DNA of 64,000 nt from positions 1-64,000 of the forward strand of contig NZ_VWRN01000005.1 in assembly GCF_008632125.1 (NCBI RefSeq). Direction: 5' to 3'. Numbering within the stretch: the first letter of the stretch is position 1; every line of letters begins with the position of its first letter. Position numbers and translations under genes: made by a program. The notes under the pieces were generated by a model. It did not search any database. It was not told the origin of the DNA and saw only the letters and a list, made by a program, of their open reading frames with translations. This document shows, piece by piece, positions 32,400 through 41,536 of this stretch. The stretch is from Cupriavidus cauae (GTDB lineage Bacteria > Pseudomonadota > Gammaproteobacteria > Burkholderiales > Burkholderiaceae).

Positions 32400-34097
32400 C
32401 TACTGCGCGTGCTCGATCACCATCTGCACGCGCGTGACGCCGTTGAACGTGTTGTTGTCGAGCCGGTAGGCCACCATCGCGCTGGCGCCCAGCGTGTCGG
32501 CGTGGTTGAACCAGATCGCGTCGAACTGGCGCTTGCCGCGTCCGAGCTGCAGCTTCAGGTGCTTGCCCTTGAGCACGGTCTGGCGCAGCACGTCGAATTC
32601 CCCGCAGAAGGTCGGCGGCGGAAAGCCCTGGCCCCATACCTGCTGCTCCAGCAGCGACACGAAGGCCGGATCGAAGCAGTGGTCCTCGATCTCGCCGTCG
32701 GTCTCGATCACGCGGGCGAGATGGTCGTCGGTCAGCCATTCGCGGCCGATGCCCTCGAACGCATCCATGAAGCGCTCGAAATCGCCGGCGCGCAGCGTCA
32801 GGCCGGCCGCCATCGCATGGCCGCCGAACTTGACCAGCAGGCCGGGATGGCGCTTGGACACCAGATCGAGCGCGTCGCGCAGATGAAAGCCCGGAATCGA
32901 GCGGCCCGAGCCCTTGATGGTGGCCTCGTCGCCCGGCGCAAACGTGATGGTCGGGCGATGGAACTTCTCCTTGAGCCGCGACGCGACGATGCCGATCACG
33001 CCCTGGTGCCACGTGTCGTTGAACACGCTGACGGTAAAGCGCGACGACGGGTCGAGCCCGTCCAGCGGACGTTCGAGGATCTGCAGCGCCTCCTGCTGCA
33101 TGCCGGCCTCGATATCGCGCCGCTCGCGGTTCATCGCGTCGAGCTGCTGCGCGATCTCCCACGCGCGCTCGGCGTCGTCGCTGAGCAGGCATTCGATGCC
33201 GAGCGACATGTCGGCGAGCCGTCCGGCGGCGTTCAGCCGCGGTCCCAGGCCGAAGCCCAGGTCGAAGGTGGTGGCGCGGCTGGCCTCGCGTCCGGCCGCG
33301 CGGAACAGCGCGGCGACGCCCGCATGCATGCGGCCCGCGCGCATGCGCTTGAGCCCCTGCGCGACCAGGATGCGGTTGTTGGTGTCGAGCTTGACCACGT
33401 CGGCCACGGTGCCCAGCGCGACCAGGTCGAGCAGTGTGTCGAGGCGCGGCTGATTGGCCGGCGTGAACACGCCGCGCTGGCGCAATTCCGCGCGCAGCGC
33501 CAGCAGCACGTAGAACATCACGCCGACGCCCGCCAGGTTCTTGCTGGGAAAGCCGCAGCCCGGCTGGTTCGGATTGACGATCACCGCCGCGTCGGGCAGC
33601 TGGTCGCCAGGGAGATGGTGGTCGGTGACCACCACGTCGATGCCGCGCGCATTGGCCGCGGCCACGCCATCGACGCTCGCGATGCCGTTGTCGACGGTGA
33701 CGATCACGTCCGGGTTGCGCTGCGCCGCCAACGCGACGATCTCCGGCGTCAGGCCGTAGCCGTATTCGAAACGGTTCGGCACGATGTAGTCGACCTGGGC
33801 ACCCAGCATGCGCAGGCCGCGCACGCCCACCGCGCAGGCGGTGGCGCCGTCGCAGTCGTAGTCGGCGACGATCAGCAGCCGGCGGCGCGCGGCGATCGCG
33901 TCGGCCAGATAGACCGCGGCGCGGTCGATGCCCTTCATCGCCTGCGGGGCCATCAGTTCGGGCAGGTCGGTGGCCAGCTCGCGCGCATGGGTGACGCCGC
34001 GTGCCGACAGGATGCGCGCCAGCGTCGGATGCAGGCCCAGCGCCGCGAGGGCGCTGGCGTGGTCGGACTGGTGGGGGCGGATCGCGATGCGGGTCAT
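32400..34097 (-). CDS. recJ: Single-stranded-DNA-specific exonuclease RecJ
   Basis: 5'-3' exonuclease on single-stranded DNA for recombination, mismatch and base-excision repair. From the ATG at 34097 it has 565 residues with DHH-family motifs: VADYDCDG (Asp79-Gly84), the TVDNGI motif, VVTDHHLPG (Asp159-His160-His161), the long linker helix and the DHHA1 part with FGGHAMAAGLTL, followed by an OB-fold. An in-frame extension to 34139 is unlikely. Confidence 0.97.
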   Translation of the reverse strand: MTRIAIRPHQSDHASALAALGLHPTLARILSARGVTHARELATDLPELMAPQAMKGIDRAAVYLADAIAARRRLLIVADYDCDGATACAVGVRGLRMLGAQVDYIVPNRFEYGYGLTPEIVALAAQRNPDVIVTVDNGIASVDGVAAANARGIDVVVTDHHLPGDQLPDAAVIVNPNQPGCGFPSKNLAGVGVMFYVLLALRAELRQRGVFTPANQPRLDTLLDLVALGTVADVVKLDTNNRILVAQGLKRMRAGRMHAGVAALFRAAGREASRATTFDLGFGLGPRLNAAGRLADMSLGIECLLSDDAERAWEIAQQLDAMNRERRDIEAGMQQEALQILERPLDGLDPSSRFTVSVFNDTWHQGVIGIVASRLKEKFHRPTITFAPGDEATIKGSGRSIPGFHLRDALDLVSKRHPGLLVKFGGHAMAAGLTLRAGDFERFMDAFEGIGREWLTDDHLARVIETDGEIEDHCFDPAFVSLLEQQVWGQGFPPPTFCGEFDVLRQTVLKGKHLKLQLGRGKRQFDAIWFNHADTLGASAMVAYRLDNNTFNGVTRVQMVIEHAQ

Positions 34098-34305
34098 GGG
34101 CTCGGAACGATAGCGGAGCAGGGGCCGGGGCGGCGGCACAGCGGGCGAAGCAGCCGCAGCGGACGAAGCAGACGCGGCGGCCGCAGCAGGGGAAGCGGAC
34201 GCGGCAGACGAAGCGGATGCGACAGACCAAGCGGGTGCGACAGACCAAGCGGGCGCGGCGCGGCAAGTGGATGAGGCGGACGAAGCGGCGTTGGCATGGT
34301 CGCCC
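34098..34305. repeat. Degenerate GCGGACGAAGC-type repeats between recJ and the next gene
   Basis: A 208-bp spacer largely made of purine-rich copies of GCGGACGAAGCnGA. The clearest part is an 18-bp unit repeated exactly (34218-34235 and 34236-34253, TGCGACAGACCAAGCGGG). It lies upstream of recJ and downstream of the conserved unknown gene, which is also on the minus strand. Confidence 0.75.
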
Positions 34306-35475
34306 TCATGCGGCCAGCGCGAGATCGGACAGCAGCGCGCGCCAGTCGCCGCGCATGCCCAGGCCGCGCCAGAACTTGCGCAGGTCGCCGCGGCGCACGG
34401 TGAATTCGGCGTGATGGTCGTCGCCGCCGAGCACCAGCGTCAGCGCCTGCAGCCGGCCCGACTCGAGCGCGGCCAGCGCCGGCGCGAACCAGTCGGCCTC
34501 GAGCGCATGCAGCCGTTCGATCCAGCTGCCCCAGTCCTCGGCGAGATAGGCCGAGGCGCAGGCATCGAGCAGCGCCATGGCGCTGCCCTCGGCCTTAAGC
34601 GATGCGAGCGATTCGAGCGATGCCAGCGAAGGGGGCAAGGGCAGGCATTCCGCGCCGCCGGCCAGCGCGAGCCCACGCAGCAGCGGATCGTCGGCCAGCA
34701 CCGTATCGGCCAGCCGCGGCACCGGCCGCAGCGCGCCGCCGCCATGCAGCCAGACCGAGTTGACGGGCAGCGCGCCCCGGGCCTCGCGCGCCTGGTTGAC
34801 CGGATGGTCGAACCAGGTCATCTGGATCTCGTTCTGCAGCCGGCGCCAGTCGCGCTCGCGCGGGCCGGACTGCATCCAGACGTCGATATTGCGGCCGGCC
34901 GCGCGCAGCGGCGGGGTCGCGTCCAGCGGGCCGAACACGGCTTCGGGCAGATACCAGCGGCCGGGGTGCGGCGCATCCAGCGCGATGCCCGAATCGCTCA
35001 ACAGCGGCGCGATGGCCTCGCGCAGCGCGGCCGATTCGGCGGCGTCCAGCGTCAGCAGCGCCGGGTCCATCAGCACCAGGTGATCGCGCGCGGCATGGAT
35101 GTGGACCGGCTGCAGGCAGACCCAGGACTGCGGGTCGGTGCCGGACCGCAGGTCGTGATCGGCGTCGGCGCCGCCATGGTCGGCCAGCCGCATGTAGGGC
35201 GCGGTGGGCACGCGCGCGGTGTCCAGGCCGGCGCGCGCGGCCAGCCAGCGCTCATGGGCGAGCGAGCGCAGCGCGATCGGATCGTAGCCGGCGCCGTGGC
35301 GCTCGCGCGCAGTCGTGCCGGCGCGCGTCAGCAACTTTCCCAGCGCCGGCAACTCCAACTGGCGCAGCAGGGCGCCGGCAATGCCGCCGCCGGCGCCGTT
35401 CGGTTCGTCCAGGCCCTCGGTATCCGCGCCGGGCGGGACCGAAAAGGGCACAATCAGGGTCAGGTGCGTCGTCAT
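34306..35475 (-). CDS. Conserved hypothetical protein (distant phosphoglycerate-mutase-like family)
   Basis: A 389-residue cytosolic protein conserved among betaproteobacteria near recJ and lolC. I recall related proteins being labelled cofactor-independent phosphoglycerate mutase-like, but I see no clear alkaline-phosphatase-type metal motif. Visible features are MTTHLTLIVPFSVPPG at the start, WVCLQPVHIHAARDHLVLMDP, FDHPVNQAREARGALPVNSVWLHGGG and LVLGGDDHHAEFTVRRGDLRKFWRG near the end. The ATG at 35475 is chosen for the conserved N-terminus. Function unknown. Confidence 0.7.
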   Translation of the reverse strand: MTTHLTLIVPFSVPPGADTEGLDEPNGAGGGIAGALLRQLELPALGKLLTRAGTTARERHGAGYDPIALRSLAHERWLAARAGLDTARVPTAPYMRLADHGGADADHDLRSGTDPQSWVCLQPVHIHAARDHLVLMDPALLTLDAAESAALREAIAPLLSDSGIALDAPHPGRWYLPEAVFGPLDATPPLRAAGRNIDVWMQSGPRERDWRRLQNEIQMTWFDHPVNQAREARGALPVNSVWLHGGGALRPVPRLADTVLADDPLLRGLALAGGAECLPLPPSLASLESLASLKAEGSAMALLDACASAYLAEDWGSWIERLHALEADWFAPALAALESGRLQALTLVLGGDDHHAEFTVRRGDLRKFWRGLGMRGDWRALLSDLALAA

Positions 35476-35688
35476 GGTTGGCGAGATTGTAAACTCGCGG
35501 GTGGCCGGCGCGTCCCGATTCACCCGATTCGGATGAATTCGCGCCGGATTTGCGCCGAACTGGCACCGGACTTGCGCCGGATTTACGCCCGATCAGCACG
35601 CGCCCGGGGGCGCGATGGCGGCCCGGCCGGGCCATCGATCCGGCCTCACGGGCGCCATCGCGCGTTGGCAACGAACACAGGAACCGTC

Positions 35689-36939
35689 TTGAACTTTCCC
35701 TACGAGTGGCAGATCGGCTGGCGCTATACCCGCGCCAGCAAACGCGCCAGCCGCAATACCTTCATCTCCTTCATCTCGATGATCTCGATGCTCGGCATCG
35801 CGCTCGGCGTGGCCGCGCTGATCGTCGTGCTGTCGGTGATGAACGGCTTCCAGAAGGAGGTACGCGACCGCATGCTGTCGGTGCTGGCGCATATCGAGGT
35901 GATCGGCCCATCCACGCTGCCCGACTGGCGCCGCACCGCCGCCGAGGCGATGCGCAACAAGGAGGTGGTCGGCGCCGCGCCCTATGTCGCCGCGCAGGCA
36001 ATGCTGACGCGCGACGACACCGTGCGCGGCGTACTGCTGCGCGGCGTCGATCCGGCCGAGGAGCCCAAGGTCTCGGACATCGGCAAGCAGTTCAAGGCCG
36101 GCAGCCTGACCGAGCTGCAGCCCGGCGGCTTCGGCATCGTGCTCGGCGGCGAGCTGGCCGCGGCGATGGGCGTGCGCGTGGGCGACAAGGTCACGCTGGT
36201 GGCGCCGCAGGGCACCATCACGCCGGCGGGCGTGCTGCCGCGGCTCAAGCAGTTCACCGTGGTCGGCGTGTTCTCGTCGGGCCATTACGAGTTCGACAGC
36301 GCGCTGGCGCTGATCGACATCCAGGACGCGCAGACGCTGTTCCGGCTCGACGGTCCCAACGGCCTGCGGCTGAAGCTGTCCGACATGCAGCGCGCCCCGC
36401 AGGTCGCCGACGCGCTGTCCGGCACGCTGTCCGGCGAGCTCTATCTGCGCGACTGGTCCAAGCAGAACCGCAACTGGTTCGCCGCGGTGCAGACCGAGAA
36501 ACGGATGATGTTCATCATCCTGACGCTGATCATCGCGGTGGCGGCCTTCAACCTGGTGTCGACGCTGGTGATGACGGTGACCGACAAGCAGGCCGATATC
36601 GCGATCCTGCGCACCATGGGCGCGCAGCCCGGCTCGATCATGCGCATCTTCATCGTGCAGGGCGTGGCCATCGGCTTTATCGGCACCGTGCTCGGCGTGC
36701 TCGGCGGCACGCTGATCGCGACCAATATCGACGTGATCGTGCCCTTCATCGAGCGGATCCTGCAGGTCCAGTTCCTGCCCCGCGACATCTACTTCATCAG
36801 CGAATTGCCCTCGGACCCGCGCGTGAACGACATCGCCACCATCGGCACCATTTCCTTCGTGCTGGCCATCCTGGCCACGCTCTATCCCAGCTGGCGTGCC
36901 GCCCGCGTGAACCCCGCGGAGGCGCTGCGCTATGAATGA
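35689..36939 (+). CDS. lolC: Lipoprotein-releasing system transmembrane protein LolC/LolE
   Basis: Inner-membrane part of the LolCDE transporter that sends lipoproteins to LolA. The 416-residue protein starts with TTG at 35689 ([16 protein letters not shown]), preceded by ACAGGAA; no ATG gives the conserved start. It has an N-terminal membrane helix ([19 protein letters not shown]), a large periplasmic domain and three C-terminal helices ending [16 protein letters not shown]. It overlaps lolD by 8 bp. Only one LolC/E-type gene is here, as expected in species where a single protein replaces both. Confidence 0.94.
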   Translation: MNFPYEWQIGWRYTRASKRASRNTFISFISMISMLGIALGVAALIVVLSVMNGFQKEVRDRMLSVLAHIEVIGPSTLPDWRRTAAEAMRNKEVVGAAPYVAAQAMLTRDDTVRGVLLRGVDPAEEPKVSDIGKQFKAGSLTELQPGGFGIVLGGELAAAMGVRVGDKVTLVAPQGTITPAGVLPRLKQFTVVGVFSSGHYEFDSALALIDIQDAQTLFRLDGPNGLRLKLSDMQRAPQVADALSGTLSGELYLRDWSKQNRNWFAAVQTEKRMMFIILTLIIAVAAFNLVSTLVMTVTDKQADIAILRTMGAQPGSIMRIFIVQGVAIGFIGTVLGVLGGTLIATNIDVIVPFIERILQVQFLPRDIYFISELPSDPRVNDIATIGTISFVLAILATLYPSWRAARVNPAEALRYE

Positions 36940-37678
36940 GGCCATGCTGAACCGCACCGCCGCGCCCGAGGCCACGCCGGCGGGCGCTACCGCCGCCGCG
37001 CAACCGATCCTGACCGCGCAGGGGCTGTGCAAGCGTTTCCGCCAGGGCGGGCTCGACGTCGAGGTGCTGCGCGGCGTCGATCTGCGCATCGATGCCGGCG
37101 AGAAGGTCGCCATCGTCGGCGCCTCCGGCTCGGGCAAAAGCACGCTGCTGCATGTGCTGGGCGGGCTCGACAATCCCGATTCGGGCAGCGTCGCGCTGCT
37201 TGGCAAGCCCTTCACCGACCTGCGCGAGACCGAGCGCAACCTGGTGCGCAACCGCTCGCTCGGCTTCGTCTACCAGTTCCACCATCTGCTGCCGGAGTTC
37301 ACCGCGCTGGACAACGTCGCGATGCCGATGCGCATCCGCGGCCTGCGCCAGGGCGAGGCGCGCGAGGCCGCGCAAGCGATGCTGGCGCGCGTCGGCCTCG
37401 GCGAGCGCGCGAAGCACCGTCCCGGCGAGCTGTCCGGCGGCGAGCGGCAGCGCGTGGCGATCGCGCGTGCGCTGGTGGGGCAGCCGGCGTGCGTGCTGGC
37501 CGACGAGCCGACCGGCAACCTCGACGACCACACCGCCGGCGGCGTCTACGACCTGATGCTGGAGCTGTCGCGCACGCTGGGCACCAGCTTCGTGATCGTC
37601 ACGCACGATCTCGATCTGGCGAACCGCTGCGACCGCGTGCTGCGGCTGCGCGACGGCCATCTGCATCGCGAACGCTGA
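36932..37678 (+). CDS. lolD: Lipoprotein-releasing system ATP-binding protein LolD
   Basis: ABC ATPase that powers lipoprotein release. The 248-residue protein has Walker A GASGSGKS (63-70), Q-loop region [13 protein letters not shown] signature [15 protein letters not shown] and Walker [14 protein letters not shown]. An N-terminal Ala/Pro-rich extension of about 25 residues is unusual; a second ATG at 36944 (MLNRTAAPE) would shorten it. The start overlaps the lolC end at ATGAATGA. Confidence 0.96.
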   Translation: MNEAMLNRTAAPEATPAGATAAAQPILTAQGLCKRFRQGGLDVEVLRGVDLRIDAGEKVAIVGASGSGKSTLLHVLGGLDNPDSGSVALLGKPFTDLRETERNLVRNRSLGFVYQFHHLLPEFTALDNVAMPMRIRGLRQGEAREAAQAMLARVGLGERAKHRPGELSGGERQRVAIARALVGQPACVLADEPTGNLDDHTAGGVYDLMLELSRTLGTSFVIVTHDLDLANRCDRVLRLRDGHLHRER

Positions 37679-37704
37679 GCCGCGGCGCGCCGGAGCTTGC
37701 CCCG

Positions 37705-38547
37705 ATGTGGATCGACACCCATTGCCACCTCGACGCGGCCGAGTTCGATGACGACCGCGACGCGGTGGTGGCGGCCGCGGCCGCGGCCGGCGTCGCCGGC
37801 ATCGTGCTGCCCGCGGTGGCGGTGTCGAACTTCGCCGCCGTGCGCGCGCTGGCGCATCGCCATCCGGCCTGCGTCTACGCGCTCGGCATCCATCCGCTGT
37901 GCACCCCCGGAGCGGGGCAGCCCGACCTCGACGCGCTGCGGCGCGAGGTAGAGGCCGCGCTGCCCGATCCCCGCTTCGTCGGCATCGGCGAGATCGGCCT
38001 GGACTTCTTCGTGCCGGGGCTCGATGCGCAGCACCAGACCTGGCTCTACGTCGAGCAGCTGAAGATCGCGCGCGAGTTCGATCTGCCGGTGCTGCTGCAT
38101 GTCCGCAAGTCGCAGGACCAGGTCGCCGCGCAACTGCGGCGCGTCGGCGTGCGGCGCGGGATCGCGCACGCCTTCAACGGCAGCGCGCAGCAGGCGCAGC
38201 GCTTCGTCGAGCAGGGCTTCAAGCTCGGCTTCGGCGGCAACGTGACCTTCAGCCGCGCGCGGCAGATCCGGCGGCTGGCGGTGGAGTTGCCGCTGGACGC
38301 GCTGGTGCTGGAAACCGATGCGCCCGATATCGCGCCGGCATGGCTGACCGACGACCAGTTCGGCGAACAGCGCAAGGTGCGCAACACACCGGCCGAGGTC
38401 GCAGGCGTCGCCCGGGTGCTGACCGAACTGCGCGGCATCGATGCCCCAACCCTGGCCCAGGCGACCTGGCGCAATGCGGTCGAGGCGCTGCCCCGGCTGG
38501 CCGCCTTTGCCGCGACGATCGCGCCGTCCTCCGCCGTGACGGACTGA
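37705..38547 (+). CDS. tatD: TatD family metal-dependent hydrolase
   Basis: A 280-residue TatD/YcfH-type nuclease with metal ligands in MWIDTHCHLD, GIHPL, FVGIGEIGLDFF, VLLHVRKSQ, IAHAFNGS and LETDAPDIAP. These enzymes are 3'-5' exonucleases or related hydrolases. It begins 26 bp after lolD and is likely part of the lolCD transcript. The C-terminus has a normal family end followed by a short Ala-rich tail. Confidence 0.9.
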   Translation: MWIDTHCHLDAAEFDDDRDAVVAAAAAAGVAGIVLPAVAVSNFAAVRALAHRHPACVYALGIHPLCTPGAGQPDLDALRREVEAALPDPRFVGIGEIGLDFFVPGLDAQHQTWLYVEQLKIAREFDLPVLLHVRKSQDQVAAQLRRVGVRRGIAHAFNGSAQQAQRFVEQGFKLGFGGNVTFSRARQIRRLAVELPLDALVLETDAPDIAPAWLTDDQFGEQRKVRNTPAEVAGVARVLTELRGIDAPTLAQATWRNAVEALPRLAAFAATIAPSSAVTD

Positions 38548-38763
38548 CACGTTTCGCGCCGCCGCCCGGCGGTATAAACGCAGGCATCGTGATCGTCGAA
38601 CGAGGGCGGGCATGTCTGCGGTACTTGCGGACCTTAGGCTTTCTGCGGTTTCTACGATTTGCCCGGCGGCAGATGGACATGCTGCGGGCGTATCGGGCCC
38701 GGCGTTCGTTGCTGTCCCTGCTGTTCCTGCTGTTCCTGTAGTTCCTGCGTTGCCGGCGCCGCG
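38548..38763. other. Spacer upstream of comEC
   Basis: A 216-bp spacer. From about 38714 it holds several CTGTTCCTG-type near-repeats (CTGTCCCTG, CTGTTCCTG, CTGTTCCTG, TAGTTCCTG). The comEC frame is open through most of it, but would encode a cysteine-dense stretch that looks non-coding. Confidence 0.5.
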
Positions 38764-41409
38764 ATGCGCCTGACCCTGTGCGCCTTCGTGGCAGGTTGCT
38801 GGCTGGTGCAGCAGCTGCCGGCGCTGCCCTCCGCGGGCACCAGCATGACCGCGGGGCTGGCTTCGTTCGGCGTGGTGCTCGTGCTGTCGCCGCTTGCCGG
38901 ACGACACCGCCGAACGGTGCCGGCGCGCCCGCGTTCTTCCTCCCTTGTCTTCCATGCCCGCTGGCTGGCGACCGTACTGGTGACCGTGCTCGCGGCGCTG
39001 ATCGTTGGCGCGGCATGGGCGGCGTGGCGCGCCGAGCGCCGGCTGGCCGAACGGCTCGCCGCCGAGCTCGAAGGCGTGGCGCTGTCGCTGACCGGCGTGG
39101 TGTCCAGCTTGCCGACCGGCAACGGCGAGGGCCTGCGCTTCAACCTGGCTGTCGAAGGCAAGCGGCCGGCCGGCTTGCCGGCGCTGCTGTCGCTGGGCTG
39201 GCAACAGGCGCCGCCCGGCCTGCTGCCCGGCACGCGGCTGGCGCTGACCGTGCGGCTGAAGCAGCCGCACGGGCTCGCCAACCCGCATGGCTTCGACTAC
39301 GAATACTGGTTGCTGCAGCGGGGCATCGGCGCGACCGGCTACGTGCTGGCGGCCGGCCCGGCATCGCCGGTGGCGCTGCGGCCCGCCTGGCGCATTTCAC
39401 GCTGGCGCGCGCGGATGCGGGCGCGAATGCTGGCGGCGATGCCGGCTGATGCGCCGTTCGCCGGCGTGCTGGTGGCGCTGGCGATCGGCGACCAAAGCAA
39501 TATTGCCGCCGAGCAGTGGCGCTGGTTCACGCGCACCGGCATCGGCCATCTGGTCAGCATTTCGGGACTGCACATCACGATGATTTCCGGCCTGGCCGCC
39601 GCGCTGGCCCGTGCGCTTTGGCGACGCTCGTTCGGCCTGGCCAGATGGATGCGCAGGCCGCTGCCGTTGCGCTGTCCGGCGCAGCGTGCGGCGGCGGTGG
39701 TGGCGGTGGTGTCGGCCCTGGCCTATGGGTTGCTGTCCGGCATGGAAGTCCCGGCGCAGCGCACCGTGGCGATGGTCGCCGTGGCCGCCCTGGCGCTGTG
39801 GTGGCAGCGTCGGCCGCCGGCCTCGCTGGTGCTGGCCTGGGCTGCCGCGGTGGCACTCGCGCTCGATCCCTGGGCGGTGCGGGCGGCGGGGTTCTGGCTG
39901 TCGTTCGGCGCGGTGGCGGCGATCTTTCTGGCGGCGTCGCAGCGCACCGTCGCTGCAGCCGGGCCCGGGCCGCCACCGCCTTCGCTCTGGCAGGCGCGCT
40001 GGCATGGCCTGCGCCGGCATCTGGCGGAAGGCGTGCGCACGCAATGGGCCGTGACCGTCGGACTGCTGCCGCCGACGCTGCTGTTGTTCCAGCAGGTGTC
40101 GGTGGTGTCGCCGCTGGCCAATGCGCTGGCGATTCCGGTCGTCAGCCTGCTGGTGACGCCGCTGGCCCTGAGCGCGGCGCTGCTGGCGGCGTGGCCCGCG
40201 GACTGGCCGCTCGGCGGCGCCATCGCGATGGCGGCCACGCTGCTGCTGACGGTGGCGCATCAGGCGATGGCATGGCTGGGGGCCGTGCTGGTCCGGCTAT
40301 CGGCGCCGAACTGGGCCGTCTGGCAGGCGGCACGGCCCGATACCATCGAGCTCGCCTTCGCGCTGCTTGGCACGGCGGTGCTGCTCGCCCCGCGCGCCTT
40401 TGGCTGGGGCTGGCGCGTGCATGGCCTGGTGCTGCTGATTCCGATGCTGTCGAGCGGCCGTGCACCGCTGCCCGCCGCGGCGTTCCGCGCCACGGCACTC
40501 GATGTCGGGCAGGGCGCGGCGGTGCTGATCGAAACCCGCAGCCACCGGCTGCTGTACGACACCGGGCCGGCCTATGGCCCGACCAACGGTTCGGCCAGCG
40601 GTTCGGCCAGCGGTTCGGACAGAGGTTCGGACAGAGGTTCGGACAGAGGTTCGGACAGAGGTTCGGTCAACGGCCCGGCTGACGCGGCGCGGCCCAGCGC
40701 CGGCGAACGCGTGGTGGTGCCGTTCCTGCGCGCGGTCGGCATCCATTCGCTCGATGCGCTGGTGATCAGCCACGAGGACGCCGACCATGCCGGCGGCGCG
40801 CGCGACGTGATGGCGGCGCTGCCGGTCCGGCGCATGTGGGCGGCGTTGCCGCGCGGCCATCCGCTATGGCGCTTGCCGGCCGGTGTCGGCCCGGATGTCA
40901 GCGAGGTGTGTGCGGCGGGTATCGCCTGGCAATGGGACGGCGTGCGCTTCGAGCTGCTGCATCCGCTGCCGGGACAGGGCGACGACGCCACGATCGGCAG
41001 CAATGCGCGCAGCTGCGTGCTGCGGATCTCGAGCCCGTACGCCACGATGCTGCTGACCGGCGATATCGATCGCGCCGCCGAACGGGCGATGGTGGCGCGC
41101 CTGCCGCCCGATGCGCTGCGTGCCGACCTGCTGCTGGTGCCGCACCATGGCAGCCGCACCTCGTCCAGCGACGAATGGCTCGATGCGGTGCAGCCCACCG
41201 CCGCGGTGTTCCAGCTCGGCTATCGCAACCGCTACCGGCATCCGCATGCACAGGTATGGGCGCGCTATGGGCGCCGCGGGATTGCGCGCTATCGCGGCGA
41301 TCGCACGGGCGCGGTAGAAGTCGTCGCGGATCGCGGCGGCATCGCGATCGCGTCGTTCCGGCAGCAGGCGCGGCGCTACTGGCGGCCGGCGCCGGACGCG
41401 CCGGAATGA
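38764..41409 (+). CDS. comEC: DNA internalization-related competence protein ComEC/Rec2
   Basis: Inner-membrane channel for single-stranded DNA during natural transformation. The 881-residue protein has an N-terminal DUF4131-type region with two to three helices, the central Competence domain with many helices (IGHLVSISGLHITMISGLAAALARAL and others), and a C-terminal metallo-beta-lactamase-like domain with HEDADHAGGARDVM, LLTGDI and VPHHGSRTSS. Residues 609-636 are seven Gly-Ser-x-x units from a 12-bp tandem repeat, placed in a loop after LLYDTGPAYG. The ATG at 38764 is chosen; upstream extension would be Cys-rich noise. Confidence 0.93.
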   Translation: MRLTLCAFVAGCWLVQQLPALPSAGTSMTAGLASFGVVLVLSPLAGRHRRTVPARPRSSSLVFHARWLATVLVTVLAALIVGAAWAAWRAERRLAERLAAELEGVALSLTGVVSSLPTGNGEGLRFNLAVEGKRPAGLPALLSLGWQQAPPGLLPGTRLALTVRLKQPHGLANPHGFDYEYWLLQRGIGATGYVLAAGPASPVALRPAWRISRWRARMRARMLAAMPADAPFAGVLVALAIGDQSNIAAEQWRWFTRTGIGHLVSISGLHITMISGLAAALARALWRRSFGLARWMRRPLPLRCPAQRAAAVVAVVSALAYGLLSGMEVPAQRTVAMVAVAALALWWQRRPPASLVLAWAAAVALALDPWAVRAAGFWLSFGAVAAIFLAASQRTVAAAGPGPPPPSLWQARWHGLRRHLAEGVRTQWAVTVGLLPPTLLLFQQVSVVSPLANALAIPVVSLLVTPLALSAALLAAWPADWPLGGAIAMAATLLLTVAHQAMAWLGAVLVRLSAPNWAVWQAARPDTIELAFALLGTAVLLAPRAFGWGWRVHGLVLLIPMLSSGRAPLPAAAFRATALDVGQGAAVLIETRSHRLLYDTGPAYGPTNGSASGSASGSDRGSDRGSDRGSDRGSVNGPADAARPSAGERVVVPFLRAVGIHSLDALVISHEDADHAGGARDVMAALPVRRMWAALPRGHPLWRLPAGVGPDVSEVCAAGIAWQWDGVRFELLHPLPGQGDDATIGSNARSCVLRISSPYATMLLTGDIDRAAERAMVARLPPDALRADLLLVPHHGSRTSSSDEWLDAVQPTAAVFQLGYRNRYRHPHAQVWARYGRRGIARYRGDRTGAVEVVADRGGIAIASFRQQARRYWRPAPDAPE
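40588..40671 (+). repeat. 12-bp in-frame tandem repeat inside comEC
   Basis: Seven units of 12 bp: two GGTTCGGCCAGC (Gly-Ser-Ala-Ser), four GGTTCGGACAGA (Gly-Ser-Asp-Arg) and one GGTTCGGTCAAC. They encode residues 609-636, inserted within the metallo-beta-lactamase-like domain. Confidence 0.92.
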
Positions 41410-41460
41410 GAGGTGGGTTCCTGTTGAGGCTTTATTGGCCGCGGTTGGCAGTAGCTGATG

Positions 41461-41524
41461 CGCCGCTGCGCCGCTGCGCCGATGCGCCGATGCGCCGATG
41501 CGCCGATGCGCCGATGCGCCGATG
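41461..41524. repeat. 8-bp tandem repeat CGCCGATG
   Basis: Eight consecutive 8-bp units: two CGCCGCTG then six identical CGCCGATG. They lie in the convergent spacer between comEC and the HexR-type gene, ending 12 bp before the latter's stop codon. Confidence 0.95.
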
Positions 41525-41536
41525 CGCAAGCGCCGG

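Noticed and set aside
38659-38763. N-terminal extension of comEC with nine cysteines
   Set aside because: Composition comes from CTGTTCCTG-type repeats in the spacer, and ComEC from the ATG at 38764 already has its normal start.
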